A stretch of DNA of 64,000 nucleotides, taken from NCBI RefSeq assembly GCF_001296045.1, contig NZ_LJHS01000019.1:1-64000 (forward strand), written 5' to 3'. Made by a program: the position numbers and the translations under genes. Within the stretch, counting starts at the first letter, position 1, and every line of letters begins with the position of its first letter. Of the stretch, positions 45,057 through 53,812 are shown piece by piece. The notes below the pieces were generated by a model. That model ran no database searches. It had not been told where the DNA came from and saw only the letters and a program-made list of their open reading frames with translations. The stretch comes from Rhizobium sp. AAP43. GTDB taxonomy: Bacteria > Pseudomonadota > Alphaproteobacteria > Rhizobiales > Rhizobiaceae.

Positions 45057-46109
45057 TTATTCGGCGGCGATCTGATGATCCTCATGGCTCCGCGGCGTAA
45101 CCATGGCAGCAATGATCTGCTGCAGGTCAATGCGGCCGATCGGCATTCCCGCGTCATCGACGATCTGGGCCGAAGTCTGACCGACTTCCGTCAACTGTCG
45201 GGCAGCCGCCTCAAGTACGGTCGCCCGTGGCAATTGCAGGCCATCGCCCTGAGCCGGTGAGGGGGACATGATGGTGTCGACACGAATGACCCGTCCGCGG
45301 TTCACTTCCTTGACGAAGGCGGAGATGTAGTCGTCGGCCGGTTGCAGGACGATATCCTGGCCGGTGCCCTGTTGGATCACTTCGCCGTCCCGGAGGATGG
45401 CGATCTTGTCGCCGAGGCGCAGGGCCTCATCGAGATCGTGGGTGATGAAAACGACGGTTTTCTTAAGTTCCTGCTGCAGATCCAGCAGAACTGTCTGCAT
45501 GTCGACGCGGATCAACGGGTCGAGCGCGGAATAGGCTTCGTCCATCAACAGGATGTCGGCATCGTTGGACAGTGCCCGCGCCAATCCGACACGCTGCTGC
45601 ATACCGCCGGAAAGTTGGTTTGGATAATGACCTTCAAAGCCAGCGAGGCCGACGCGATCAATCCAGCGCCGACCGATTTCCTCGCTCTTCGAGCGGGGCA
45701 TGCCCTGGATATCGAGACCGTAGACGGTGTTTTCGAGCACGGTGCGATGGGGCAGGAGGGCGAACTTCTGAAAAACCATCGCCGTCTTGTGGCGACGGAA
45801 TTCGCGCAACTCGGTCTCTGACATCTGACAGACATCGACGCCATCATAAAGGACTTCGCCAGCGGTGGGATCGATGAGCCTGTTGATATGGCGGATCAGC
45901 GTCGACTTGCCAGAACCGGAGAGCCCCATGACGACAGTGATGCCGCCGGCCGGCATCGAAATGTTGATATCCTTGAGGCCGAGGACATGTCCGTGCTTCT
46001 CATTGAGCACGGATTTGGACATACCCGCTTTCACCGCATCGATATGCGCTCGGCCATTCGGACCGAAGATCTTGTAGAGATTGCGGATTTCAATGCCGTG
46101 ACTAGCCAT
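45057..46109 (-). CDS. Betaine-type ABC transporter, ATP-binding protein
   Basis: 350 residues from ATG 46109. Long N-terminal region typical of ProV/OpuAA-type ATPases (LYKIFGPNGRAHIDAVKAG), Walker A GLSGSGKST, signature LSGGMQQRVGLARAL, Walker B ILLMDEAYSALDP and a C-terminal CBS-like extension (ATVLEAAARQLTEVG) that senses ionic strength or nucleotide in some homologues. The start overlaps the permease stop by 8 bases. Drives import of glycine betaine, choline or another quaternary amine. Confidence 0.93.
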   Translation of the reverse strand: MASHGIEIRNLYKIFGPNGRAHIDAVKAGMSKSVLNEKHGHVLGLKDINISMPAGGITVVMGLSGSGKSTLIRHINRLIDPTAGEVLYDGVDVCQMSETELREFRRHKTAMVFQKFALLPHRTVLENTVYGLDIQGMPRSKSEEIGRRWIDRVGLAGFEGHYPNQLSGGMQQRVGLARALSNDADILLMDEAYSALDPLIRVDMQTVLLDLQQELKKTVVFITHDLDEALRLGDKIAILRDGEVIQQGTGQDIVLQPADDYISAFVKEVNRGRVIRVDTIMSPSPAQGDGLQLPRATVLEAAARQLTEVGQTSAQIVDDAGMPIGRIDLQQIIAAMVTPRSHEDHQIAAE

Positions 46110-47016
46110 GGACGACCTCCGTGTGGCGCTGAAGGCGCTTGCCGTAAGCCTGGCTGGCGCGATCGAAGATGATGGCGATGGCAACCAGCGCAAAGCCGTT
46201 GAGGAAGCCGATGGTGAGGAACTGGTTTGAAATGGCCTGCAATACGTTCTTGCCCAGACCACCGACACCGATCATCGACGCAACGACGACCATTGCGAGC
46301 GACATCATGATGGTCTGATTGATGCCGGCCATAACGGTCGGAAGCGCCAGCGGGATCTGCACATTCATCAGCTTTTGGCCAGGCGAAGAGCCGAAGGCGT
46401 CTGCGGCTTCGAGCACTTCGCGGTCGACGAGCCGAATACCGAGATTGGTCAGTCTGATCATTGGCGGCACGGCATAGATGACGACCGCAATCACGCCGGG
46501 CACCTTGCCGATCCCGAAAACCATGACGACAGGGATAAGATAGACGAAGCTCGGCAGCGTCTGCATGACGTCGAGGATCGGATTGACGATCGACTGGGTC
46601 CGGTCGGAGCGTGCCATGAGGATGCCAATCGGAATCCCGATGGCGATGGCAAGCAGCGTCGAGACCGTCACGATGGCAAGCGTCACCATCGTATCCTCCC
46701 AGAGGCCGACGAAACCGATGAACAGCATGCCGATAATGGTGAGAGCGACGATGCGCATGTTGCGGCTGGTCAGATAGACGATGACGACCATCGCCAGCAG
46801 GAAAACAAACCAGGGCGCATTGACGAATAGCGCCTCAAGCCAATTGAGAAAGAGCTGCAGCGGATGCGTCAATGTATCGATGACATTGCCATAGGCCCGC
46901 ACGAAACCCTTGAAACTGTCGTCGACCGACTTTCGGACACCGCGCATCAGGGTGTCGTCGATCTCCGGAAACCGGCAGAGCAGTTCCGGTAGGAAATTGC
47001 ATAAAGTTGAAGCCAT
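46102..47016 (-). CDS. Betaine-type ABC transporter, permease
   Basis: 304 residues with about six or seven membrane segments and the ProW/OpuAB loop SVDREVLEAADAFGSSPGQK then LMNVQIPLALPTVMAGINQT, the EAA-like motif contacting the ATPase. It is in one operon with the ATPase (8-base overlap) and downstream of the binding-protein gene, with a 233-base gap holding a stem-loop. Confidence 0.93.
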   Translation of the reverse strand: MASTLCNFLPELLCRFPEIDDTLMRGVRKSVDDSFKGFVRAYGNVIDTLTHPLQLFLNWLEALFVNAPWFVFLLAMVVIVYLTSRNMRIVALTIIGMLFIGFVGLWEDTMVTLAIVTVSTLLAIAIGIPIGILMARSDRTQSIVNPILDVMQTLPSFVYLIPVVMVFGIGKVPGVIAVVIYAVPPMIRLTNLGIRLVDREVLEAADAFGSSPGQKLMNVQIPLALPTVMAGINQTIMMSLAMVVVASMIGVGGLGKNVLQAISNQFLTIGFLNGFALVAIAIIFDRASQAYGKRLQRHTEVVHG

Positions 47017-47210
47017 TATAGTCCCCTTGCTGACCCCTCGCTCACTGGCAACGCTTGGGTTCGGCGACGCCCCTCTTGGAGTTCGTCGCCTCGCTGCGCG
47101 GCTCGGGTTGCCCAGAGGCTAACCGAGTTCCAAGGTAAGTTTCATGCCGAATGCGACGTTGGGTGCCGTCGATTGGCGCCAGTATCCGGCATACGTCGCG
47201 CCACAGAGCG

Positions 47211-47235
47211 CTCGGCGGGCTGGATGCCCGCCGAG
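47211..47235 (-). promoter_or_regulatory. Stem-loop between binding-protein and permease genes
   Basis: Perfect 10-bp stem CTCGGCGGGC/GCCCGCCGAG with a 5-base loop, 15 bases after the binding-protein stop, without a U-run. Such hairpins commonly protect the upstream mRNA or partly terminate, so that more binding protein than permease is made. Confidence 0.6.
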
Positions 47236-47249
47236 TCTGTTCATCAAGC

Positions 47250-48248
47250 TTAAAGCGCTGCCTTGACCTTCTCGGCAACTTCAGGGGCGACCCAAGTGGA
47301 CCACATCTCCGGGTAGGTTTCGAGGAAGTGCTTCGCGCCGTCCTCGTTGGTGCCCTGGTTCTCATCCATCCAGGCCAGAACCTTGCCAACGGTGCCATTG
47401 TCCCACTTGCGGGTCTTGACATAATCCATCGCAACGCCAGCCTTGGTAGCGAAATCCTTGGTCACGACCGTGTAGACGTCGGAAACCGGATAGGCATTCA
47501 CCTTCGGATCCGGGCAGTCCGGAATGGCGGTGCAGGCATCCCATGCGGCCTTGTCGTGTTCGACGCCGAAGGAGAGCTTCACCATTTCGTACTTGCCGAG
47601 GATTGCGGTCGGAGCCCAGTAGTAGCCGAGCCAGCCCTTCTTGTTTTCGAAGGCATTGGCGATCGAACCATCGAGGCCGGCAGCCGAGCCGGTGTCGATC
47701 AGGTCGAAGCCCTTTTCCTTGGCGCCGACGGCGCGATAGAGGTTTGCGGTCGAAACCTGGCAATTCCAACCCGACGGGCAGTTGGTGATTGCAGCCTTGG
47801 TTGCATCTTCCGGTGCCGGGAACAGTTCCGGGTGGTTCAGTGCATCCTGGACCGTCTTGATATCCGGGTTAGCATCGGCGATGAACTTCGGAATCCACCA
47901 GCCTTCAACGCCACCGTCGGAAAGCAGTGGGGCGGCCTGGATCAGGCGACCTTCGGCAATGGCCTGGTCGAGCGCCGTGCGCACGGCATTGACCCACATT
48001 TCGGGCGCCATGTCAGGCTGACCCTTTTCGTTCATCGATGCGAAGGTCGGCATGGTATCACCCGTGACAACGGTGACCTTGCAGCCATAACCGCTTTCCA
48101 AAATGATCTTGTCGACATAGGCGGCGACACCGGCCGATGCCCAGTTCATTTCGGCGATGGATACGTCACCACATTCGGCGGCCTGGGCCGAACCGGCAGC
48201 GGCATAGAGACCTGCGGCAAGAATGGTGGACGCGAGGAGCTTCTTCAT
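47250..48248 (-). CDS. Betaine-type ABC transporter, periplasmic binding protein
   Basis: 332 residues. Signal peptide (AAGLYAAAGSAQA). OpuAC-type fold with VSIAEMNWASAGVAAYVDK, PEMWVNAVRTALDQAIAEG and GVEGWWIPKF. Several Trp residues could supply the aromatic cage for a trimethylammonium group. The sequence differs from the ChoX type; glycine betaine, proline betaine or carnitine are all possible ligands. It is the first gene of the transporter operon. Confidence 0.9.
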   Translation of the reverse strand: MKKLLASTILAAGLYAAAGSAQAAECGDVSIAEMNWASAGVAAYVDKIILESGYGCKVTVVTGDTMPTFASMNEKGQPDMAPEMWVNAVRTALDQAIAEGRLIQAAPLLSDGGVEGWWIPKFIADANPDIKTVQDALNHPELFPAPEDATKAAITNCPSGWNCQVSTANLYRAVGAKEKGFDLIDTGSAAGLDGSIANAFENKKGWLGYYWAPTAILGKYEMVKLSFGVEHDKAAWDACTAIPDCPDPKVNAYPVSDVYTVVTKDFATKAGVAMDYVKTRKWDNGTVGKVLAWMDENQGTNEDGAKHFLETYPEMWSTWVAPEVAEKVKAAL

Positions 48249-48872
48249 GGAGTTAAGACCTCCCAGTCTTATTGTGCAGCGTTCAACGGAACGGGCAGAC
48301 GCGGCTACTGCTTACCGCACTGCCAATGATTGCTCTTGATCGGAACACGTACCGGCTATCATCCGGATGCGCAGTCCCGGCACGACCGGCCCTTGTCTTG
48401 AGAGGCATCACGCCTGTTCGAGCTCGTATCGCAAAGCAAGCCTACGTTTTTGAATTGAGAAATCAACCTCCCGGCGGGCAACCCTCCATGGAGAGGCCGG
48501 CTTCAGGCAGGTGCGCGCGACGAAATTTGCCGCAATTTCGCGTGTGTTATTCAGCGATCCGCTCAATAGGAGGGCATTTGCGCATGTGAGGCCAAAAGCT
48601 CGCGGCGCCCGCAGTCTCAGAAAAGACGTGGATTGTCTCAAGGACGCCAATATCGGACATGACCGGACCCATGCTGAGACCGGCAAAAAAATCAGAAAAA
48701 AAATTTTGAAAGCGACGACGCTAACCGTCCGGTAACACCTGGACCATTAGATCAGGCGGTCGGACAAAGCGCCGACGACGCTCCCGGCTTCCAGTTGTGC
48801 GTACCGGGTGCGTCAGTTTTTCAGTCGCTGAGGCAATGCCTCATAGAGCCACCGGCCTTTAAGGCGCGGATT
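48249..48872. other. Intergenic, promoter region of the transporter operon
   Basis: No supported gene. A/T-rich stretch at 48685-48706, and one AAAGCGACG at 48709-48717, the 9-mer also repeated before the mttB-like gene. Short ORFs on both strands lack sites and protein-like composition. The operon promoter must be near 48250-48400, but no clear consensus is seen. Confidence 0.5.
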
Positions 48873-49001
48873 TCAGATTTTCTTCAAACCGAAACGGCTG
48901 CGCAGGTTCAGCACTTCCCAGCGCGCAACAGTGTGCTGCTGTGGAGCGCGGCCATTCCAGGCGATGGCCAACCTATTGCGGTTCTCAAGGATGTAGAGCA
49001 T
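48873..49001 (-). CDS. Small hypothetical protein, 42 aa
   Basis: ATG 49001 is preceded by GAGGAAAC at good spacing. The product begins MLYILENRNRLAIAWNGRAP and is basic toward the C-terminus, with three Trp/Tyr residues. I do not recognise it. The ribosome-binding site is the main support; the longer frame upstream (to 49187) has no such site. Confidence 0.45.
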   Translation of the reverse strand: MLYILENRNRLAIAWNGRAPQQHTVARWEVLNLRSRFGLKKI

Positions 49002-49242
49002 GGGTGTTTCCTCGTCACTGCCTGCCGCGTTTCTCGGGCCGGCTTTCGCAGCGAGATAGTCCTTTGCCGAGGGCTGCGCCAGAGCACAATCCGTCATGAC
49101 GCGTCGCAAAGAGACAACTGCGGTGAAAGTCGGCGCGGCAGGCTGTCGCAGCGACGCAATTGGACCAGTCTCTCGACGGATCCTCATGCGAGGCAGTACT
49201 TGTTAGGGCATTTTCGTGGCGGCGCGAACAGGACATCGACGA

Positions 49243-50697
49243 ATGACAAAAGCCATAATGTTACAAGGAACGGGATCGGATGTCGGAAAGACGATACTGG
49301 TCGCGGGCCTCTGCCGTCTGGCGTCCAATCGCGGCTTGAATGTTGCCCCCTTCAAGCCGCAGAACATGTCGAACAACGCGGCCGTCTCGGATGATGGGGG
49401 CGAGATTGGCCGGGCACAATGGTTGCAGGCGCTGGCCGCCCGCACCAAGTCCTCGGTCCACATGAACCCCGTGCTCTTGAAGCCGCAAAGCGAGACTGGC
49501 AGCCAGATCATTCTGCAAGGCCGTGTCTTTGGCCAGGCCAAGGGGCGCGACTACCAGCGTCTGAAGCCGCAGCTTCTATCCGCGGTGCTCGAAAGCTATG
49601 CGATCGTGGCGGAAGGCCGCGATCTGGTAATTGTTGAAGGGGCCGGCTCGCCGGCCGAAATCAATCTGCGTGCCGGTGACATTGCCAATATGGGCTTTGC
49701 CACGCGGGCCAAGGTCCCGGTCGTGCTGGTCGGCGACATCGATCGTGGCGGCGTCATCGCTTCGCTGGTCGGCACGCACACGATCCTGCCGGAAGAGGAT
49801 CGCCAGCAGATTGCCGGCTATATCATCAACAAATTCCGTGGTGATGTCAGCCTGTTCGATGACGGACTGAAGGCGGTCGAAGCCTTTACTGGTTGGCCGT
49901 GCTTTGGCGTCGTGCCCTGGCTAAAATCGGCCGGACGGCTCCCGGCCGAGGATTCGGTCGTGCTCGAGCGGCTGGTGCGGGCCACTGGCGGCGCTTTGAA
50001 GATTGCCGTGCCGGTCTTGTCACGCATCGCCAATTTCGACGACCTCGATCCGCTCGCCGCCGAGCCGCAGATCGATCTCGTCTATGTGCGAGGAGGCGAG
50101 CGCCTTCCGGCCGATGCTGGTCTCGTGGTGTTGCCGGGATCGAAATCGACGATTGCCGACCTTCTGGAATTTCGCAGCCTGGGTTGGGATGCAGATCTCA
50201 CCGCGCATGTTCGACGGGGCGGGCGGGTCATCGGTCTTTGTGGTGGATATCAGATGCTCGGCAAGACAGTGTCGGATCCGCTTGGGCTCGAGGGCGGCCC
50301 GCGTTCCGTGGAAGGGCTCGGCCTCCTCGACATCGCGACGGAAATGGCCTCGGAAAAAACCGTACGTAACAGTGCTGCACGCTCTCTCGAATATGACGTG
50401 GCGCTCAGCGGCTATGAGATCCACCTTGGCATCACCTCCGGCCCCGATTGCGTGCGTCCAGCCGTCAGTATCGAAAACCGACCCGATGGCGCAATGTCAA
50501 CCGACGGAAAGGTCGTTGGCACCTACCTGCACGGGCTATTTTCCAGCGACGCATACAGGGCAAAGCTGCTTGAAAGCTTCGGGATCAAGGGGGGAGGGCA
50601 AAACTATCGTGCAATGGTCGATCAGGCGCTCGACGACGTCGCATCAGAACTGGAGGCGCGGCTGTCACCATCATGGCTGGCCAGCTTCCTCGGCTGA
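49243..50697 (+). CDS. cobQ: Cobyric acid synthase
   Basis: 484 residues from ATG 49243. N-terminal DethiobiotinSynthetase-like ATPase (LQGTGSDVGKT, PFKPQNMSNNA) and C-terminal class I glutamine amidotransferase (GLCGGYQMLGK with nucleophile Cys; a late His in GTYLHGLF). It amidates adenosylcobyrinic acid a,c-diamide four times to adenosylcobyric acid, a late step of B12 synthesis. Its location next to a corrinoid-dependent methyl system is suggestive but it is isolated from other cob genes here. Confidence 0.96.
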   Translation: MTKAIMLQGTGSDVGKTILVAGLCRLASNRGLNVAPFKPQNMSNNAAVSDDGGEIGRAQWLQALAARTKSSVHMNPVLLKPQSETGSQIILQGRVFGQAKGRDYQRLKPQLLSAVLESYAIVAEGRDLVIVEGAGSPAEINLRAGDIANMGFATRAKVPVVLVGDIDRGGVIASLVGTHTILPEEDRQQIAGYIINKFRGDVSLFDDGLKAVEAFTGWPCFGVVPWLKSAGRLPAEDSVVLERLVRATGGALKIAVPVLSRIANFDDLDPLAAEPQIDLVYVRGGERLPADAGLVVLPGSKSTIADLLEFRSLGWDADLTAHVRRGGRVIGLCGGYQMLGKTVSDPLGLEGGPRSVEGLGLLDIATEMASEKTVRNSAARSLEYDVALSGYEIHLGITSGPDCVRPAVSIENRPDGAMSTDGKVVGTYLHGLFSSDAYRAKLLESFGIKGGGQNYRAMVDQALDDVASELEARLSPSWLASFLG

Positions 50698-50711
50698 GAA
50701 CACGATGAGCC

Positions 50712-50837
50712 TCAGCTGGCAGCCTTGGCATCCATAGGCGACGCCATCAGCTCACCGCCGCCCAGCGAATTGTTGGCGTATTTGAAAGCCAGAATGCTGA
50801 GCACCGAGGCAATCAGCACCACGAATATCCATCTCAT
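50712..50837 (-). CDS. Small membrane protein, 41 aa
   Basis: ATG 50837 follows AGGAG; TGA at 50712-50714. Product begins MRWIFVVLIASVLSILAFKY and has one N-terminal membrane segment, then a short polar tail (GGGELMASPMDAKAAS). Convergent with cobQ, 14 bases apart. Unknown function; good ribosome-binding site and clear membrane segment support it. Confidence 0.6.
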   Translation of the reverse strand: MRWIFVVLIASVLSILAFKYANNSLGGGELMASPMDAKAAS

Positions 50838-51018
50838 TTAATTGCTCCTGCAATGAGGATGTTGAACGAGAATGCGGCAAAACCGGTTCCAGCCGCTGAA
50901 AATTATCGGTAAAATTTGAGAGTGATTGGCGAAATGAACCGAAATGCAACAGATTTGTCGCGCCGATGCGAAATCACGGCGCGCATACACGCATAAATTA
51001 CAACCTGAAAGCGCATTT

Positions 51019-51108
51019 TGGCGGATGGGGTGGGATTCGAACCCACGGTAGGCTCTCACCTACGCCGGTTTTCAAGACCGGTTCCTTAAACCACTCGGAC
51101 ACCCATCC
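51019..51108 (-). tRNA. tRNA-Ser (anticodon TGA)
   Basis: 90 bases on the minus strand. Acceptor GGATGGG pairs with CCCATCC; discriminator G and an encoded CCA follow. The anticodon loop CTTGAAA carries TGA, reading UCA and other UCN codons. The long variable arm (GTAGGTGAGAGCCTAC) and TTCGAATCC T-loop are typical of serine tRNA. Confidence 0.97.
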
Positions 51109-51119
51109 GGACGCTGGCG

Positions 51120-51148
51120 TTTATGCTGAAGTCGAGCGCGGTTGGCAA
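51120..51148 (-). promoter_or_regulatory. Probable tRNA-Ser promoter
   Basis: On the minus strand TTGCCA, then 17 bases, then CATAAA, 11 bases ahead of the tRNA 5' end. Confidence 0.45.
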
Positions 51149-51353
51149 GTGTGATTATCACATCCGGCAAGTGCTTTTCTGGGTGCGGCGATTAACCTTT
51201 GGCAAACCATAAAATCAGATCGCGACCTCAGAAACTGTGGCTTTCCCAATTTGGTCATATTCGGCAGGCCTCTTGGCCCGCGAACGTTTTCGATCGCGCA
51301 CCACCAGTGGGGTACTGTGGTGCGCGTGTTCGATGTGATCAGAAGTGGGACAC

Positions 51354-52394
51354 ATGCATTCTTCAAGCTTCGGCCGGCTGGCCGCCGGTGGCAAATGGCT
51401 CGGGCTCATCATGCTCTGCGCCATGACAGCTTCCTGCACCTCGACCAAACAGGCGGCCGACAAGCCGAAGCGCTCGAAGGAATACTTTGCCGAATCCGTC
51501 TATGGCGTAAAGGCGAGTCCGCGCATGGTCACAAGCGGTCCCGTGCCCAAGGGCGGCGGTCGCTATTTGGTCGGCAAGCCCTATGTCGTCAAGGGCAAGA
51601 CCTTCGTGCCAAAGGAAAATCCGGCTTATGACAAGGTCGGTATTGCGTCCTGGTATGGCGATGCTTTTCATGGCCGGATGACCGCCAATGGCGAGCTCTA
51701 CGACAAAGAACATCTGTCGGCCGCCCATCCAACCATGCCCTTGCCGAGTTATGCCCGTGTGACCAATGTCAGCACCGGCAGTTCGGTGATCGTGCGGGTC
51801 AACGATCGCGGACCATTTCATCAGGGCCGGATCATCGACCTGTCTCGCAAGTCAGCGGACATGCTTGACATGGCCCATAGCGGCACCGGCGAGGTTCGCG
51901 TCCAGTATATCGGGCCAGCCCGCATGGATGGTCACGATATGCCCTATTTGATGGCCTCGTATGTCAAGAAGGGCAATCGCGGCCCGGTCATCGATCCAGC
52001 CGGCCAGATCGCAACGGGCGTCATGGTTGCATCGAACGACACCCGTATGCCGACGCCGAGCCTTCGTACCGCACTGGCAGGAACCACGCCAAGCGGCGGC
52101 ACGGCAGGAACGCTCGACGCGCAACTGGCAGCACAGTCCATTCTTTCCCCCACAGCAACAGAGGGGGCGGAGGTTTTCGCAGCACTCCCGGACTGGGGTC
52201 CGGTCCCGACCGCCCGGCCGCATTACGTTCCCGGTTATGACGGTACCGGATTTGCATCCGCCTATGCGGCAGAAAACGGCGGCACAGCCAATCTTGCCTT
52301 TGATGCCATTCTCGTGCGCAATGATGCTCTCACTGAGCGTTCGATTCTCTCTTCGGTCGCAAAAGGCGGCATTCGGCTGAGCAATAGCCGCTGA
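51354..52394 (+). CDS. rlpA: RlpA-family septal lytic transglycosylase lipoprotein
   Basis: 346 residues from ATG 51354. Lipobox MTASC, then a double-psi beta-barrel domain: GIASWYGDAFHGRMTANGE, VRVNDRGPFHQGRIIDLS. RlpA cleaves denuded peptidoglycan strands at the septum. No SPOR domain is evident in the low-complexity C-terminal third, so targeting may differ from E. coli RlpA. Followed 80 bases later by a carboxypeptidase gene acting on the same polymer. Confidence 0.92.
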   Translation: MHSSSFGRLAAGGKWLGLIMLCAMTASCTSTKQAADKPKRSKEYFAESVYGVKASPRMVTSGPVPKGGGRYLVGKPYVVKGKTFVPKENPAYDKVGIASWYGDAFHGRMTANGELYDKEHLSAAHPTMPLPSYARVTNVSTGSSVIVRVNDRGPFHQGRIIDLSRKSADMLDMAHSGTGEVRVQYIGPARMDGHDMPYLMASYVKKGNRGPVIDPAGQIATGVMVASNDTRMPTPSLRTALAGTTPSGGTAGTLDAQLAAQSILSPTATEGAEVFAALPDWGPVPTARPHYVPGYDGTGFASAYAAENGGTANLAFDAILVRNDALTERSILSSVAKGGIRLSNSR

Positions 52395-52474
52395 TGCGCC
52401 TTGCGAGACGGGGCGGTGGCTTCGGTGAGCCTGCGGCCTTTTTTCCGCCTGCTTTCCGTAGCCGAAGAGTGATC

Positions 52475-53647
52475 ATGCACCATCGTATTCTCCTAGCCCT
52501 TCTGCTTGCCATGTCGACCCCGTTGGGCTTGCCGCAACATTCGGCATATGCGCTCTCAGTCGAACCGCAGCAACTGATCGAAACGAAGGCAAGCCGAGTC
52601 TATCTGGTGGAATCTTCGACCGGAACAGTGCTTCTGTCCAAAAATGAAAAACAGAGCTTTGCCCCAGCATCACTTGCGAAGCTGATGACGCTGGAGGTGG
52701 TATTTGACGCTCTGGTCAAAGGTGAAATCCGCGAGGACACGGTCTACCCTGTGTCGGAGTTTGCCTGGCGAACCGGTGGCGCGCCATCGCGGACATCCAC
52801 CATGTTTGCGGCATTGAAATCTCAGGTGCCGGTCGCAGACCTGGTGAAGGGGATTGCGGTACAGACAGCCAATGACGGCTGCCTGATTGTCGCGGAGGGG
52901 CTTTCGGGTTCAGAGGCGAAATTTGTCGAACGCATGAACAGGCGGGCGGCTGAGCTGGGGCTGTCCGACAGTCGCTTCGGCAATGCGACCGGTCTTCCGC
53001 ATCCCGAAAACCGCTCGACGCTGGTGGATCTGATAAAGTTGGCCAGACATCTCCAGTCAACCTATCCAGACCTCTATGCGACATACCGCCTGCCGGAGTT
53101 CGAATGGAACAAAATCCTGCAGCGCAATCGCAATCCACTTTTGAGCATGGGTGCTGACGGTCTTGGAACTGGCTTCTCCGAGGACGGCGGATTTGCCATC
53201 GTCGCCTCGATGGAGCGCAATGGTCGACGGCTGTTTCTTGGCCTGTCCGGCATCGCGACCGACAAGGACCGGACCGAAGAAGCGACACGGCTGCTGAACT
53301 GGGGTTTCGACAGTTTCGAGATGCGCACGCTCTTTAAGGCCGGCGAAGTGATCGGTGATGCAAGCGTCTATGGCGGCGCGCAATCGACCGTGCAGCTTCA
53401 GACCGACAAGCCGGTTGAGGTTTATGTACCAATCAACAATCCCGACCGACTGCAGGCGCGCATCGTCTATCGCTGGCCACTGCGGCCGCCGGTCGCTGCA
53501 GGCCAGGAGATTGCCACCCTCAACGTACTGTCTGGCGAGCGCCCCTTGACATCGTTGCCCCTAAAGAGCGCCCAGTCTGTCGAACCCGGCACGCTTCGGC
53601 AACGCGCCGTCGATGCACTGATCGAAGCGCTTTTCTTCTGGCTTTGA
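52475..53647 (+). CDS. D-alanyl-D-alanine carboxypeptidase (DacF-type), altered KTG motif
   Basis: 390 residues from ATG 52475. Signal peptide, then the penicillin-binding peptidase S11 fold. The nucleophile motif SLAK (APASLAKLMT) is intact. The second motif reads QTANDG where S-A-N is usual, and the third reads DGLGTG where DGLKTG is usual, so the conserved Lys is Gly (codon GGA). A C-terminal S11-associated domain is present. It trims pentapeptides in peptidoglycan if active; the substitutions cast doubt or indicate a divergent subfamily. Confidence 0.88.
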   Translation: MHHRILLALLLAMSTPLGLPQHSAYALSVEPQQLIETKASRVYLVESSTGTVLLSKNEKQSFAPASLAKLMTLEVVFDALVKGEIREDTVYPVSEFAWRTGGAPSRTSTMFAALKSQVPVADLVKGIAVQTANDGCLIVAEGLSGSEAKFVERMNRRAAELGLSDSRFGNATGLPHPENRSTLVDLIKLARHLQSTYPDLYATYRLPEFEWNKILQRNRNPLLSMGADGLGTGFSEDGGFAIVASMERNGRRLFLGLSGIATDKDRTEEATRLLNWGFDSFEMRTLFKAGEVIGDASVYGGAQSTVQLQTDKPVEVYVPINNPDRLQARIVYRWPLRPPVAAGQEIATLNVLSGERPLTSLPLKSAQSVEPGTLRQRAVDALIEALFFWL

Positions 53648-53812
53648 GGCGGTCATGCCCCTCGAATTTTCATGGGACGTCGACGTTCGGCGGTTCCGTT
53701 GCGTCCCATCTTGGTTTACAGCCCTTGAGCGTTGTGAGTTCGATCTGACGGGCGAAGTGTCTTGGACTGTCGAACTGCAACGGGTCCATTGCTGGCGGAA
53801 AGAGAGCAGGCA

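Noticed and set aside
48795-49394. 199-codon plus-strand frame before cobQ
   Set aside because: Overlaps the cobQ N-terminus in another frame, no ribosome-binding site, no protein-like pattern.
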